Part shown: in pieces, positions 15,435 to 21,323 of the stretch
Position numbering within the stretch: the stretch's first letter is position 1
Layout: each line of letters begins with the position of its first letter
Virus record (IMG/VR): IMGVR_UViG_3300032238_000731
Coordinates: 1-22,683 of that record
Strand: one strand, 5' to 3'
Length of the DNA: 22,683 bases
Source of the DNA: a virus
Program-made: the position numbers and the translations under genes
The notes under the pieces: generated by a model
The model's input: only the letters and a program-made list of their open reading frames with translations
Databases searched by the model: none
Told to the model about the DNA's origin: nothing

Positions 15435-16568
15435 ATGGCGATGAAAGATCGTACAGTGTACGACAATTACTCTTCTATGAAGAGGGGTGGTGTAGAAAGT
15501 CCACGTCTAGCACGTGCACCTATTACAAGGGTGTACAGTTTAAAAGAACAAATTCTGGAACAATCTAAGTTGTTGTCGGAAGATCCAAATCATGAAGTTG
15601 AACTTAAACTTTATGAAAGTGAGAATGCTGTTCAGGTACTGAAGCAACGTACAGTTGCCGACAGCGTAATCCTTGGAGAAGCACAGCGGCAATTTACTAA
15701 AAGTCATAGCAAGAAAATTGCTAAGAGTGTATTTGATGTTTGCGTTCGTGGTGTTTTCCAGTCGGTTCAGGATAAAAATGGGTTGAACAAATTGTTTGAC
15801 CAGCAGCATTCTTTGACTGGACTTCTTGATAATGTTGATGGGAACAAAGATTTTACCGTTCCTTTTGCAGTTACTGTTCTAAAAGATAACTCTAAAGTAT
15901 CTGCAACTGATATTTGTGCTTTTGGATATGATTGTGTTAACAACAAGTCTAAAAAAAGCAATCCAGTTGAAAATTTTTATATTGGATTGAACTCTGGAAA
16001 TCCAAAGTGTATCAAAATCTATGAACACTTGGACAATCTTGAATTGGATGTAATGGAAAACAACTATAAAGTTTTTCCAGAATCTCCTAATCGTTTTTCT
16101 CTTGAAGGATTTGCTCTTTTCCAAGGAGTTTATGATGGAAAAAACCTTGCCCCATGGGTTCGGTATATGAAAAAATCTGTAGGAATTTTGCGAACTTCTT
16201 ATAGCAATAGTGCTTATGCAAAGGTAAATCCAACCAAGGCAAAGATTCTTAATATTTACGATATGAAGGGAGTTTCTTATCTTTTGTATCGTGTGAGCAC
16301 TCTTGCTGATACCATTAATTTTGATCAAGAACACTTGCAGTATGCAATCGAATCTTATTGGAATCGTCACACTGAAATGTTGCATCTTGATGGTGAAAAA
16401 ATGAATCGTTTGAACACTCCCAAAGTTTCTGGACTTTGGGAAGAAAGTGTCGCTTATAATTATGTTTTGCGAGCATATAATCGTTTTGCGATTGAGAAGT
16501 CAGTTCCTCTTCTTGATTTGAAGCAACTCTTTCCCAATGTCTGGCAAGTCTACCACCCTGCTGGCTGA
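15435..16568 (+). CDS. Unrecognised 377-residue protein
   Basis: I do not recognise a family. The ATG at 15435 is chosen because AGGAG (15422-15426) sits 8 nt upstream; the in-frame GTG at 15426 overlaps that site. The protein starts MAMKDRTVYDNYSSMKRGG. It has a basic, probably helical first 110 residues (SLKEQILEQSKLL, KSHSKKIAKSVFDVC), a middle with FTVPFAVTVLKDNSKVS and ICAFGYDC, and a C-terminal part rich in Tyr/Trp (WVRYMKKSVGILRT, YWNRHTEMLHLDG, GLWEESVAYNYVLRAYNRF). There is no signal peptide, TM segment, Walker motif or zinc motif. It is a monocistronic unit with its own strong promoter, a folded leader and a strong terminator. This suggests high, separately timed expression, as for a structural, DNA-binding or takeover protein; that role is inference. 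Confidence 0.8.
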   Translation: MAMKDRTVYDNYSSMKRGGVESPRLARAPITRVYSLKEQILEQSKLLSEDPNHEVELKLYESENAVQVLKQRTVADSVILGEAQRQFTKSHSKKIAKSVFDVCVRGVFQSVQDKNGLNKLFDQQHSLTGLLDNVDGNKDFTVPFAVTVLKDNSKVSATDICAFGYDCVNNKSKKSNPVENFYIGLNSGNPKCIKIYEHLDNLELDVMENNYKVFPESPNRFSLEGFALFQGVYDGKNLAPWVRYMKKSVGILRTSYSNSAYAKVNPTKAKILNIYDMKGVSYLLYRVSTLADTINFDQEHLQYAIESYWNRHTEMLHLDGEKMNRLNTPKVSGLWEESVAYNYVLRAYNRFAIEKSVPLLDLKQLFPNVWQVYHPAG

Positions 16569-16592
16569 TAGACAGTTTAATGATCGTCACAT

Positions 16593-16615
16593 GGGGTCCT
16601 GCGGGACCCCTTTTT
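16593..16615 (+). terminator. Strong rho-independent terminator after the 377-residue gene
   Basis: GGGGTCC (16593-16599) and GGACCCC (16604-16610) pair perfectly around TGCG and are followed by TTTTT (16611-16615). This is a textbook terminator 25 nt after the stop codon. It also argues that the helicase does not begin at the upstream in-frame ATG 16537. Confidence 0.9.
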
Positions 16616-16616
16616 G

Positions 16617-16625
16617 TGCTATAAT
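16617..16625 (+). promoter_or_regulatory. Extended -10 promoter TGCTATAAT for the helicase
   Basis: TG-C-TATAAT is a perfect extended -10 element two bases after the terminator T-run. The -35 position (TCCTGC) is poor, as allowed for extended -10 promoters. RNA would start near 16632, leaving only about 7 nt before ATG 16639 and no Shine-Dalgarno sequence. Confidence 0.6.
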
Positions 16626-16638
16626 AGTTCCATACGCG

Positions 16639-17874
16639 ATGAGACCTGTGTTCCAACTGCGCCCCCACCAACAACGTGCTCTGGATGCCCTGCTGCAGCA
16701 CCGCAAGGGTCAGGTTATTTTCCCGACTGGTGGTGGTAAGACCAACGTTGCAATCTTCGATGCAATTCGTGAGTTTCAATCCGATGCTCCTAAGACGATT
16801 GTAGTTGTTGCTCCTCGCATTATGCTTGCTGAGCAACTGTCTTCTGAGTTTCTTGAGTTTATCACCACTGTTGCTGTTTTGCACGTTCATAGTGGTGAAA
16901 CGCATCACCAGAGCACCACGAAACCTGCTGAGATCTACAACTGGTCCCGTCGTGCCTACAAGCATCAACTGATCTTCACTACCTACAACTCTCTGCAGCG
17001 CCTGCAGCAGGCAGATCTTCACGTTGACACCATTTACTTTGATGAAGCACACAACTCGGTTCAGCGTCACTTTTTCCCTGCTACGGAGCACTTCGCTTCT
17101 AATGCTGACCGCTGCTATTTCTTCACTGCTACTCCTAAGCATTCTGCTACTGTTTCCAAGCCTGGTATGAATGATGGTAAAGTTTATGGTCAAATGATCT
17201 GCAACGTTCCTGCCCCTGAACTTGTTGAGGGTGGTTTCATTGTGCCCCCTAAGGTTGTGGTGCAGCAGTTTGAGATGCTGGGTAAGGGTCAGATCGTTGC
17301 TGATGTGGATTGTGAGAATCTGATTCAGACCATCGACGCTCAGGAAGTTGGTAAGGTTCTGATTTGTTCCAAGGCAACCAAACAGATTACTGCTTTGGTT
17401 TCTCAGACTGATTTCTGCAAGCAACTGGAAGACCGTGGTTTCTCTTGGATGTATATTACTTCCAAGACTGGTGCCGTGATTGATGGTCGTAAGGTCAATC
17501 GTGAGGTGTTCTTCGACACCCTGAGTGCCTGGGGCAAGGACAACGACAAGAAGTTTGTTGTGCTACATCACAGCATCCTCTCCGAGGGCATCAACGTGTC
17601 TGGTCTGGAGGCAGTGCTGTTCATGCGGTCCATGGACTATATCGGCATCTCTCAGACCATCGGTCGGGTCATCCGCCTGCATACTGAAGACGCAGCGGCG
17701 CTCAGGAGCGGCAGGATCGCCCCTGGCGCCCTTCAGGACTACACCAAGTCCTTTGGGTTGGTCTGCATCCCTGTCTACTCTTCTGTGGGCATCAGCACCG
17801 CTAAGAAGGTACAAGCGGTGGTGGACCTTGTATTCAACCAAGGTCAACCTGCTATTTCTGTGGTGAAGCGATGA
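16639..17874 (+). CDS. SF2 DEAH-box helicase
   Basis: A 411-residue ATP-dependent helicase or translocase of superfamily 2. The motifs run in order. LRPHQQRAL is Q-like, at 7-15. PTGGGKT is the Walker A at 29-35. VVAPRIMLAEQL is motif Ia, near 56-67. DEAH is motif II at 135-138. TAT within FFTATP is motif III, about 163-165. A motif V-like SEGINVSG lies near 314. QTIGRVIR is motif VI at 339-346 with both arginines. The length is that of a bare two-RecA core, shorter than T4 UvsW (about 500 residues), so an accessory DNA-binding domain seems absent. The start at 16639 is chosen because the terminator and promoter lie just upstream. It is markedly richer in G+C than its neighbours, above all in the last 350 bases. 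The next ORF overlaps by ATGA. The likely role is phage DNA replication, recombination or repair; RNA as substrate cannot be excluded. Confidence 0.88.
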   Translation: MRPVFQLRPHQQRALDALLQHRKGQVIFPTGGGKTNVAIFDAIREFQSDAPKTIVVVAPRIMLAEQLSSEFLEFITTVAVLHVHSGETHHQSTTKPAEIYNWSRRAYKHQLIFTTYNSLQRLQQADLHVDTIYFDEAHNSVQRHFFPATEHFASNADRCYFFTATPKHSATVSKPGMNDGKVYGQMICNVPAPELVEGGFIVPPKVVVQQFEMLGKGQIVADVDCENLIQTIDAQEVGKVLICSKATKQITALVSQTDFCKQLEDRGFSWMYITSKTGAVIDGRKVNREVFFDTLSAWGKDNDKKFVVLHHSILSEGINVSGLEAVLFMRSMDYIGISQTIGRVIRLHTEDAAALRSGRIAPGALQDYTKSFGLVCIPVYSSVGISTAKKVQAVVDLVFNQGQPAISVVKR

Positions 17875-18044
17875 AAGAAGGATTTATTACAACTGATGGT
17901 TATGCTGCTGTCCCTTGGGGCAAAAGACTTGTGGTTATTTTTAATGGAGAGCAATTGACTGATGTAAGTACAGTAAAGCAGGCTCAAAAGTTTATTAAGA
18001 ATCATAGGTCCAATCCTCAAACTGGCACAGTCTTTGTCCCTTAA
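17871..18044 (+). CDS. Small unrecognised protein coupled to the helicase (57 aa)
   Basis: The ATG overlaps the helicase stop as ATGA, implying translational coupling. The 57-residue product begins MKEGFITTDGYAAVPWGKRL. It continues VVIFNGEQLTDVSTVKQAQKF and ends HRSNPQTGTVFVP. The composition suggests a small beta-strand plus helix fold. The pattern of a short strand, a KQA.KFI helix and a basic tail gives no family. Its G+C content returns to the low level of the surrounding small genes, unlike the helicase. It is likely a helicase-linked accessory or an unrelated early gene. Confidence 0.65.
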   Translation: MKEGFITTDGYAAVPWGKRLVVIFNGEQLTDVSTVKQAQKFIKNHRSNPQTGTVFVP

Positions 18045-18063
18045 CTCATTTTTATCCTATAAT
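18034..18063 (+). promoter_or_regulatory. Sigma70-like promoter TTGTCC-N18-TATAAT
   Basis: A perfect TATAAT (18058-18063) follows TTGTCC (18034-18039) with 18 bp between. RNA would start near 18070, at or just past ATG 18068. Either this message is leaderless or translation begins at the second Met (18086). Confidence 0.5.
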
Positions 18064-18067
18064 AAAC

Positions 18068-18280
18068 ATGTCCAAAACAATTACCATGAAAACTGAATTT
18101 GTTTGTGTTAAACCGAAGTCGAACAAAGCAAAAAATAGGTTTGCGAATCAGATGAATGGATTTCATTCTTGTCGAGTAGAACAAAAAAAAGATGGAAAGA
18201 TGTTTCTAGCTTCGATTACTGGTCAATACTTTTTTTGGATTCCTAATGGTGGTGATGAGCATTGGGAAATTATAAAATGA
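18068..18280 (+). CDS. Small conserved-looking cyanophage protein (70 aa)
   Basis: The 70-residue frame starts MSKTITMKTEFVCVKPKSNK, includes HSCRVEQKKDGKMFLASIT and ends FFWIPNGGDEHWEIIK. I recall similar small proteins starting MKTEFVCVKP in cyanomyoviruses, which would favour the in-frame ATG at 18086. The promoter at 18058-18063 also fits 18086 better. No ribosome site is clear for either start. The product is basic in the first half and acidic at the end, with alternating strands, no membrane segment and two isolated cysteines. The function is unknown. Its stop overlaps the next gene's ATG by four bases. Confidence 0.7.
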   Translation: MSKTITMKTEFVCVKPKSNKAKNRFANQMNGFHSCRVEQKKDGKMFLASITGQYFFWIPNGGDEHWEIIK

Positions 18281-18492
18281 AGAATCTTTTTATATTGTTT
18301 TTTGTCGTTTCTTTTTCTCTACCTTCTTCTGCAGAAGTTAGGTTTAGGAATAGGATAGTTTCTTTTAATTCTGACCGTGTTTGCTCCAATTTAATTGGGA
18401 TACCTAAAAATTCTGATAAAGTTTCTTATGAAGAGTGGGGGAAATTTCAATCTTGTCTGAGATTTTTTGAATTGGTTGATGGAGTTTATTAA
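18277..18492 (+). CDS. Small secreted protein with two cysteines (71 aa)
   Basis: The ATG is taken at 18277 (ATGA overlap with the previous gene) rather than the in-frame TTG at 18262. The start MKNLFILFFVVSFSLPSSAE is a clear signal peptide: a lysine, a hydrophobic core and an SSA/E cleavage site after residue 19. The mature part is about 52 residues, with Cys36 and Cys60 able to form a disulfide in the periplasm or thylakoid lumen, and a basic RFRNRIVSF stretch. It begins a run of four small, mostly envelope-directed genes. The family is unknown. Confidence 0.7.
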   Translation: MKNLFILFFVVSFSLPSSAEVRFRNRIVSFNSDRVCSNLIGIPKNSDKVSYEEWGKFQSCLRFFELVDGVY

Positions 18493-18506
18493 GAAATATA
18501 AAATGT

Positions 18507-18514
18507 ATTAAATA
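18507..18514 (+). promoter_or_regulatory. Possible late-type motif ATTAAATA
   Basis: ATTAAATA lies 22 nt before ATG 18537 and fits the NNTAAATA pattern of the structural genes. The region is very A+T-rich, so this may be chance. Included as a weak candidate. Confidence 0.2.
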
Positions 18515-18536
18515 ATCATAGAATAGGAGAAAAATT

Positions 18537-18722
18537 ATGGTTGCTTTGTTACTAACAACAACCATATCATGCTCAGATGCATTTAAAATCATCAACAATA
18601 TTACGCGAGTTGTTGGATTATCTGAGTCTCAAAAAACAGAATTGATTAAAACAATTCAACAATCTATTCCATCTTGCCCTGTTAAAGTTGAATCAAATGT
18701 TAGATCAAAATCCAACTCATGA
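18537..18722 (+). CDS. Small exported-type protein with two cysteines (61 aa)
   Basis: ATG at 18537 has a good AGGAGA site eight bases upstream. The protein starts MVALLLTTTISCSDAFKI. It has a short hydrophobic N-terminus ending at Cys12 and a helical segment NNITRVVGLSESQKTELIKT with a second cysteine at 47 (IPSCPV). The TISC sequence is only a weak lipobox and there is no N-terminal Lys/Arg, so export or lipidation is uncertain. Similar C...(35)...C small proteins are familiar from cyanophages, in my recollection. The next gene starts 26 bases before its stop. Confidence 0.65.
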   Translation: MVALLLTTTISCSDAFKIINNITRVVGLSESQKTELIKTIQQSIPSCPVKVESNVRSKSNS

Positions 18723-18891
18723 TCAAGAGACCCAAGAAATTAAATGGAATCGAGGACTTGACTTGTTTATTGAATCTGTTCATAAACCAGATTCTGAACT
18801 TAGACAGTGCGCTCATAATCAAAAATGTTACAATGAACTCATGTATGTACGTGAGCACATGTTAGAATATCTCAAAACGTTAAGAAAATGA
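18697..18891 (+). CDS. Small soluble protein, C-x5-C (64 aa)
   Basis: The first ATG at 18697 lies inside the preceding gene (26-bp overlap); an in-frame TTG at 18688 is less likely. The product starts MLDQNPTHDQETQEIKWNRG and is mainly helical and polar, with QCAHNQKCYNEL (C-x5-C) and a basic end YLKTLRK. There is no signal peptide. It sits between small envelope-directed genes, and its stop overlaps the next ATG by four bases. The function is unknown. Confidence 0.6.
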   Translation: MLDQNPTHDQETQEIKWNRGLDLFIESVHKPDSELRQCAHNQKCYNELMYVREHMLEYLKTLRK

Positions 18892-19133
18892 CTTCATATA
18901 CGGTTTGGTTTTTTCTTTTTGCTGTGCTTGCGTACTTTATTGTTACAGATAATAGCGTAGCAAGAGTGTTTTATATGCTCACGCAACTAGCAAGATTTCA
19001 GTATGAGAAGAACAAATGGTGGATTCTGCACAATCCAGCAAATCCTATTGTAAAGTATATGATGTGGCGCAGAGCATACAAACTTGCTGAAGAATTGCAA
19101 CGAGATCTTGCAAAAAAACAAAAAGACTTATAA
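18888..19133 (+). CDS. Small membrane-anchored protein (81 aa)
   Basis: The N-terminus MTSYTVWFFLFAVLAYFIV is a single transmembrane helix (about residues 5-19). A basic, aromatic tail follows (QYEKNKWWILH, YMMWRRAYKLAEELQRDLAKK) that is probably cytoplasmic and helical. The topology is that of a small inner-membrane anchor with a coiled, positively charged end. It is coupled to the previous gene by ATGA. Its membrane location and grouping with exported miniproteins fit a role in altering the host envelope or lysis timing, but no lysis-protein signature is seen. Confidence 0.65.
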   Translation: MTSYTVWFFLFAVLAYFIVTDNSVARVFYMLTQLARFQYEKNKWWILHNPANPIVKYMMWRRAYKLAEELQRDLAKKQKDL

Positions 19134-19136
19134 AAT
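19108..19136 (+). promoter_or_regulatory. Possible promoter TTGCAA-N17-TAAAAT
   Basis: TTGCAA (19108-19113) and TAAAAT (19131-19136) are 17 bp apart at the end of the preceding gene. Initiation near 19143 would give a 20-nt leader before ATG 19163. Both boxes are imperfect in an A-rich stretch. Confidence 0.3.
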
Positions 19137-19162
19137 AGTAGGTGTAATTGAGGAATGGAATT

Positions 19163-19390
19163 ATGTCCAGGACTTATCGCAATCTTGACGGAATCAACAA
19201 GTGTGCTCTTCGTAGCCCTAAAACATCAAACGAACGAAAGCACCTGATTGGTATTTTGCAAGACAGTTATTTTGAAGAATATCAAATTTCTGGTCTTAAT
19301 CATCTTCATCATCGTCTATCTCATTGTCCAACAGCAAACTACGATAAAGTTGTAAGCGGGTATTATCAGGAGGATTACAAATTCGCGTAG
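19163..19390 (+). CDS. Small conserved-looking cyanophage protein (75 aa)
   Basis: ATG 19163 is preferred over the in-frame TTG at 19148 because GAGG lies about nine bases upstream. The protein starts MSRTYRNLDGINKCALRSPK, with a basic N-terminus, then helix-forming ERKHLIGILQDSYFEEY, a His-rich GLNHLHHRLSHCPT and a tyrosine-rich end. I recall MSRTYRNL-type small proteins from cyanomyoviruses. The His/Cys cluster might bind metal, but no standard motif is met. There is no membrane segment. Confidence 0.68.
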   Translation: MSRTYRNLDGINKCALRSPKTSNERKHLIGILQDSYFEEYQISGLNHLHHRLSHCPTANYDKVVSGYYQEDYKFA

Positions 19391-19394
19391 TTTT

Positions 19395-19416
19395 CATTCC
19401 CTCTTCAGAGGGAATG
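19395..19416 (+). other. Perfect 9-bp hairpin without a T-run
   Basis: CATTCCCTC (19395-19403) pairs with GAGGGAATG (19408-19416) around TTCA. TTTT precedes it instead of following, and TAGAGAC follows. It is a poor + strand terminator, and there is no - strand gene for it to end. It may be an mRNA-stabilising or processing structure between two genes. Confidence 0.55.
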
Positions 19417-19445
19417 TAGAGACAAATCATATTATTGGAGGCAAC

Positions 19446-19817
19446 GTGACTGAAAAACAACCGAACCAATTTCGTAAATCACTCCAAGAGTGGTGGGCAT
19501 CAGACTCTTATAAAGAGATGATGAAAGCAAATGAAGAAGCACGACAACGTGCTATTGGAAAATATCATATGCTATCTGAAGAAGATAAGATTGATATGGT
19601 GGAAGCAATTACTCATATTATGTGCGAAGCAGAGCGTGAAGGAATTTCTCATCGTGGGCTACAATCTGCTCTGGGAATCTATCCTGGTGGTTTTTGGGTG
19701 AATCATCTTATGGATGTACACAATGCTCTGTGGTCTTTTTATCATGATAAAAAGCAAGATCAAGAACTTAAGGATGATCTTGATTCACTTGAAGAGTTCC
19801 TTCAGGACAATAAGTAA
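19446..19817 (+). CDS. Small unrecognised acidic helical protein (123 aa)
   Basis: The start is GTG at 19446, supported by GGAGG four bases upstream and no suitable ATG nearby. The protein starts MTEKQPNQFRKSLQEWWASD and is strongly helical and charged. A middle segment (DKIDMVEAITHIMCEAEREG) is followed by GLQSALGIYPGGFWVNHLMDV and an acidic end (ELKDDLDSLEEFLQDNK). There is no signal peptide or membrane segment. It lies alone between a hairpin and a promoter. No family is recognised; the tail could act as a small coiled coil or DNA mimic, a guess from charge only. Confidence 0.75.
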   Translation: MTEKQPNQFRKSLQEWWASDSYKEMMKANEEARQRAIGKYHMLSEEDKIDMVEAITHIMCEAEREGISHRGLQSALGIYPGGFWVNHLMDVHNALWSFYHDKKQDQELKDDLDSLEEFLQDNK

Positions 19818-19832
19818 ACTGTCCACTACCCG

Positions 19833-19861
19833 TTGACTTTCGTGGTCGGCGGTCTTATAGT
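19833..19861 (+). promoter_or_regulatory. Sigma70-type promoter TTGACT-N17-TATAGT
   Basis: TTGACT (19833-19838) and TATAGT (19856-19861) are 17 bp apart in an intergenic gap. RNA would begin near 19868, 17 nt before ATG 19885. The gap, CCCGTTGAC...GGTCGGCGG, is richer in G+C than its surroundings. Confidence 0.68.
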
Positions 19862-19884
19862 ATCTGTATAAATCAAATCCCCCG

Positions 19885-20478
19885 ATGACTTACAAAGCAA
19901 CAGTCAAACTCTGCTACATCAACGATAGTGATGTAACTCCAAGTAAGTATTTTCCAGAACTTGTTGATAGGCAAACGATTACGATTGAAGCACCCGCACA
20001 AGACTTGAATACTCATCAGTATTTTGAACTCTTTAAAGGTTTTCTTCGTGCTGTTGGATTTGATGATTACGGCATTATGGATGGTGCTTGTCGTATTGCT
20101 TTCAATGATTGCAACGATGAAGCAAAGATGAAGAAACTTGCTGATGAGTATGAACTCTTTCTTGCCGAAGATTTTCGTGAAAAAATTGATGAGTATGAGA
20201 CTAAACAAGATGAAGAAATCAATAAACTGAAAGCAGAAATTCGTGAGTTGAAAGAAAAACTTGCAAGAGTTCTTCCAGAACAATATGATGATGAAGATAT
20301 CAAAGCAATCATTGATGAATCTACTGATGGTGGTTATAAACCTTGGGGAAATTTAGTTCCTGGTTCTAATGATGCTGTTGCCGTTGGATGTAAGTGTCCC
20401 GTGATGGATAATGCAGAGATGCCTGCTAGTCAAAAATGGGTGAATGGTGATTGTCCTCTTCATGGTACAGGAAAATGA
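19885..20478 (+). CDS. Unrecognised protein with coiled coil and C-terminal Cys/His motif (197 aa)
   Basis: The first ATG after the promoter. The N-terminal part (MTYKATVKLCYINDSDVTPS, then YFELFKGFLRAVGFDDYG) is a mixed alpha/beta domain. Residues about 75-130 form a charged heptad-like helix (KQDEEINKLKAEIRELKEKLARVL), probably a coiled coil. The last 35 residues carry GCKCPVMDN...DCPLHG, a C-x-C-x18-C-x2-H set that could bind zinc. I recall similar C-termini in other cyanophage small proteins. It begins a new transcription unit and overlaps the next gene by ATGA. It is probably cytoplasmic and oligomeric; the function is unknown. Confidence 0.75.
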   Translation: MTYKATVKLCYINDSDVTPSKYFPELVDRQTITIEAPAQDLNTHQYFELFKGFLRAVGFDDYGIMDGACRIAFNDCNDEAKMKKLADEYELFLAEDFREKIDEYETKQDEEINKLKAEIRELKEKLARVLPEQYDDEDIKAIIDESTDGGYKPWGNLVPGSNDAVAVGCKCPVMDNAEMPASQKWVNGDCPLHGTGK

Positions 20479-20936
20479 AAGAGTTTGATTACTCACTTAA
20501 CTATAAAACTTTAGATTTCTCCAATTCTGATACAAAAAAACTATATAGAATTGGACGCGGAGAGCAGGGAGTGCTCCTTGTGCGTCCATATACCGAAGAT
20601 ATCTGTAAGTATTGGAGGTTCAAGGATGAGACTACTGCTCGGAAGTCTGCTACTAAAATATACGAAATGTTCTTGGATTATTCACGGAAGCGTGACTTCA
20701 TTGGTATGGACATGGCAAGAAAATTCCTTGAGATGGGATTTACTCGCTCCAGAAGGTATGCAAATCACAGTAGTGGAAAAAAATACTCTGAAGATGGTGA
20801 GGTATTACCCCAGAACAAAGATGCACTTACTTGCACAAAAGCAAAAGCAGCAAGAATCTTTAAACAATATAGGGATTTAGCTGCATACGATGAATCTTAT
20901 ATTAAAATGGGAAAATTGTGGAGGATGCAAGAATGA
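20475..20936 (+). CDS. DUF4385 family protein
   Basis: A 153-residue protein matching DUF4385 as I remember it: YRIGRGEQGVLLVRPYTEDI, then CKYWRFKD, DFIGMDMARKFLEMGFTRSRRYANH, KKYSEDG and a late KAKAARIFKQY. It is nearly all conserved domain. The role of DUF4385 is not established. The density of conserved Arg/Lys, Gly and aromatic residues suggests nucleic-acid or nucleotide binding, an inference only. The start at 20475 is chosen from the ATGA overlap; the open frame extends upstream to 20451 without a better start. It is coupled on both sides by four-base overlaps. Confidence 0.8.
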   Translation: MKEFDYSLNYKTLDFSNSDTKKLYRIGRGEQGVLLVRPYTEDICKYWRFKDETTARKSATKIYEMFLDYSRKRDFIGMDMARKFLEMGFTRSRRYANHSSGKKYSEDGEVLPQNKDALTCTKAKAARIFKQYRDLAAYDESYIKMGKLWRMQE

Positions 20937-21157
20937 TGAAAAAAGGAAATCGTGTTTGCTTTATTGGATGTAGTACACACCAAATTAATTGGGGAAACAA
21001 TGATGACCCGAATCCAATTTTGACTGAAGGTGAGACGTATGTGATAGAATCTGTAGATGTACATGCACAACATACAAAAATTAAACTTGAAGGATATTCT
21101 GGGTGGTTTAATTCCGTATGCTTTCATGGGAGTGAAAATGAAACCAAATTTCCGTAA
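20933..21157 (+). CDS. Small beta-rich protein (74 aa), SH3-like
   Basis: The start MMKKGNRVCFIGCSTHQINW follows GGAGG (20920-20924) by eight bases, and ATGA overlaps the DUF4385 stop. The pattern KGNRV..IG, LTEGETYVIESVDVHAQHTKIKLEGY and WFNSVCF is that of a small five-stranded barrel of SH3 type, in which strands follow KG..V and EGE.Y.V. Similar short proteins occur in phages and bacteria. No catalytic motif is present. The gene's last 20 bases overlap the next ORF. Confidence 0.72.
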   Translation: MMKKGNRVCFIGCSTHQINWGNNDDPNPILTEGETYVIESVDVHAQHTKIKLEGYSGWFNSVCFHGSENETKFP

Positions 21158-21323
21158 AGTATTGGAGATGGCCCTTGAAGAAGGTGTACGTTTCGGTTAT
21201 AATAGAGCACATAAGCACGTAGAGAAACCACATGAAGATGCTGTGGTTGATTGTGTTGTGGAGGGTGCTATGAACTCTCTGTATGAATGGTTTGATTTTG
21301 AGGACAATTATGAATCTAATTAA
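21138..21323 (+). CDS. Small helical protein (61 aa)
   Basis: ATG at 21138 lies after GGGAGTGAAA and 20 bases inside the previous gene. The product starts MKPNFRKVLEMALEEGVRFG, then YNRAHKHVEKPHEDAVVDC and ends NSLYEWFDFEDNYESN. It is amphipathic-helical with an acidic end. I recall MKPNFRKVLE-type proteins as widely conserved among cyanomyoviruses, so it is likely functional despite its size. There is no membrane segment. Confidence 0.72.
   Translation: MKPNFRKVLEMALEEGVRFGYNRAHKHVEKPHEDAVVDCVVEGAMNSLYEWFDFEDNYESN

Noticed and set aside
16537-16638. Upstream in-frame ATG that would extend the helicase by 34 residues
   Set aside because: The extension runs through the strong terminator and the TGCTATAAT promoter and overlaps the previous gene; the helicase fold starts right after the Met at 16639.
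16315-17424. Long open frame on the - strand, 369 codons
   Set aside because: It spans two well-supported + strand genes, the terminator and the promoter between them. It has no ribosome site or recognisable domain, and arises because codon choice in the helicase leaves the opposite strand open.
18262-18276. TTG starts upstream of several small genes (18262, 18688, 19148, 20918, 22453)
   Set aside because: In each case an ATG with a four-base overlap or a better-spaced ribosome site lies a few codons downstream.
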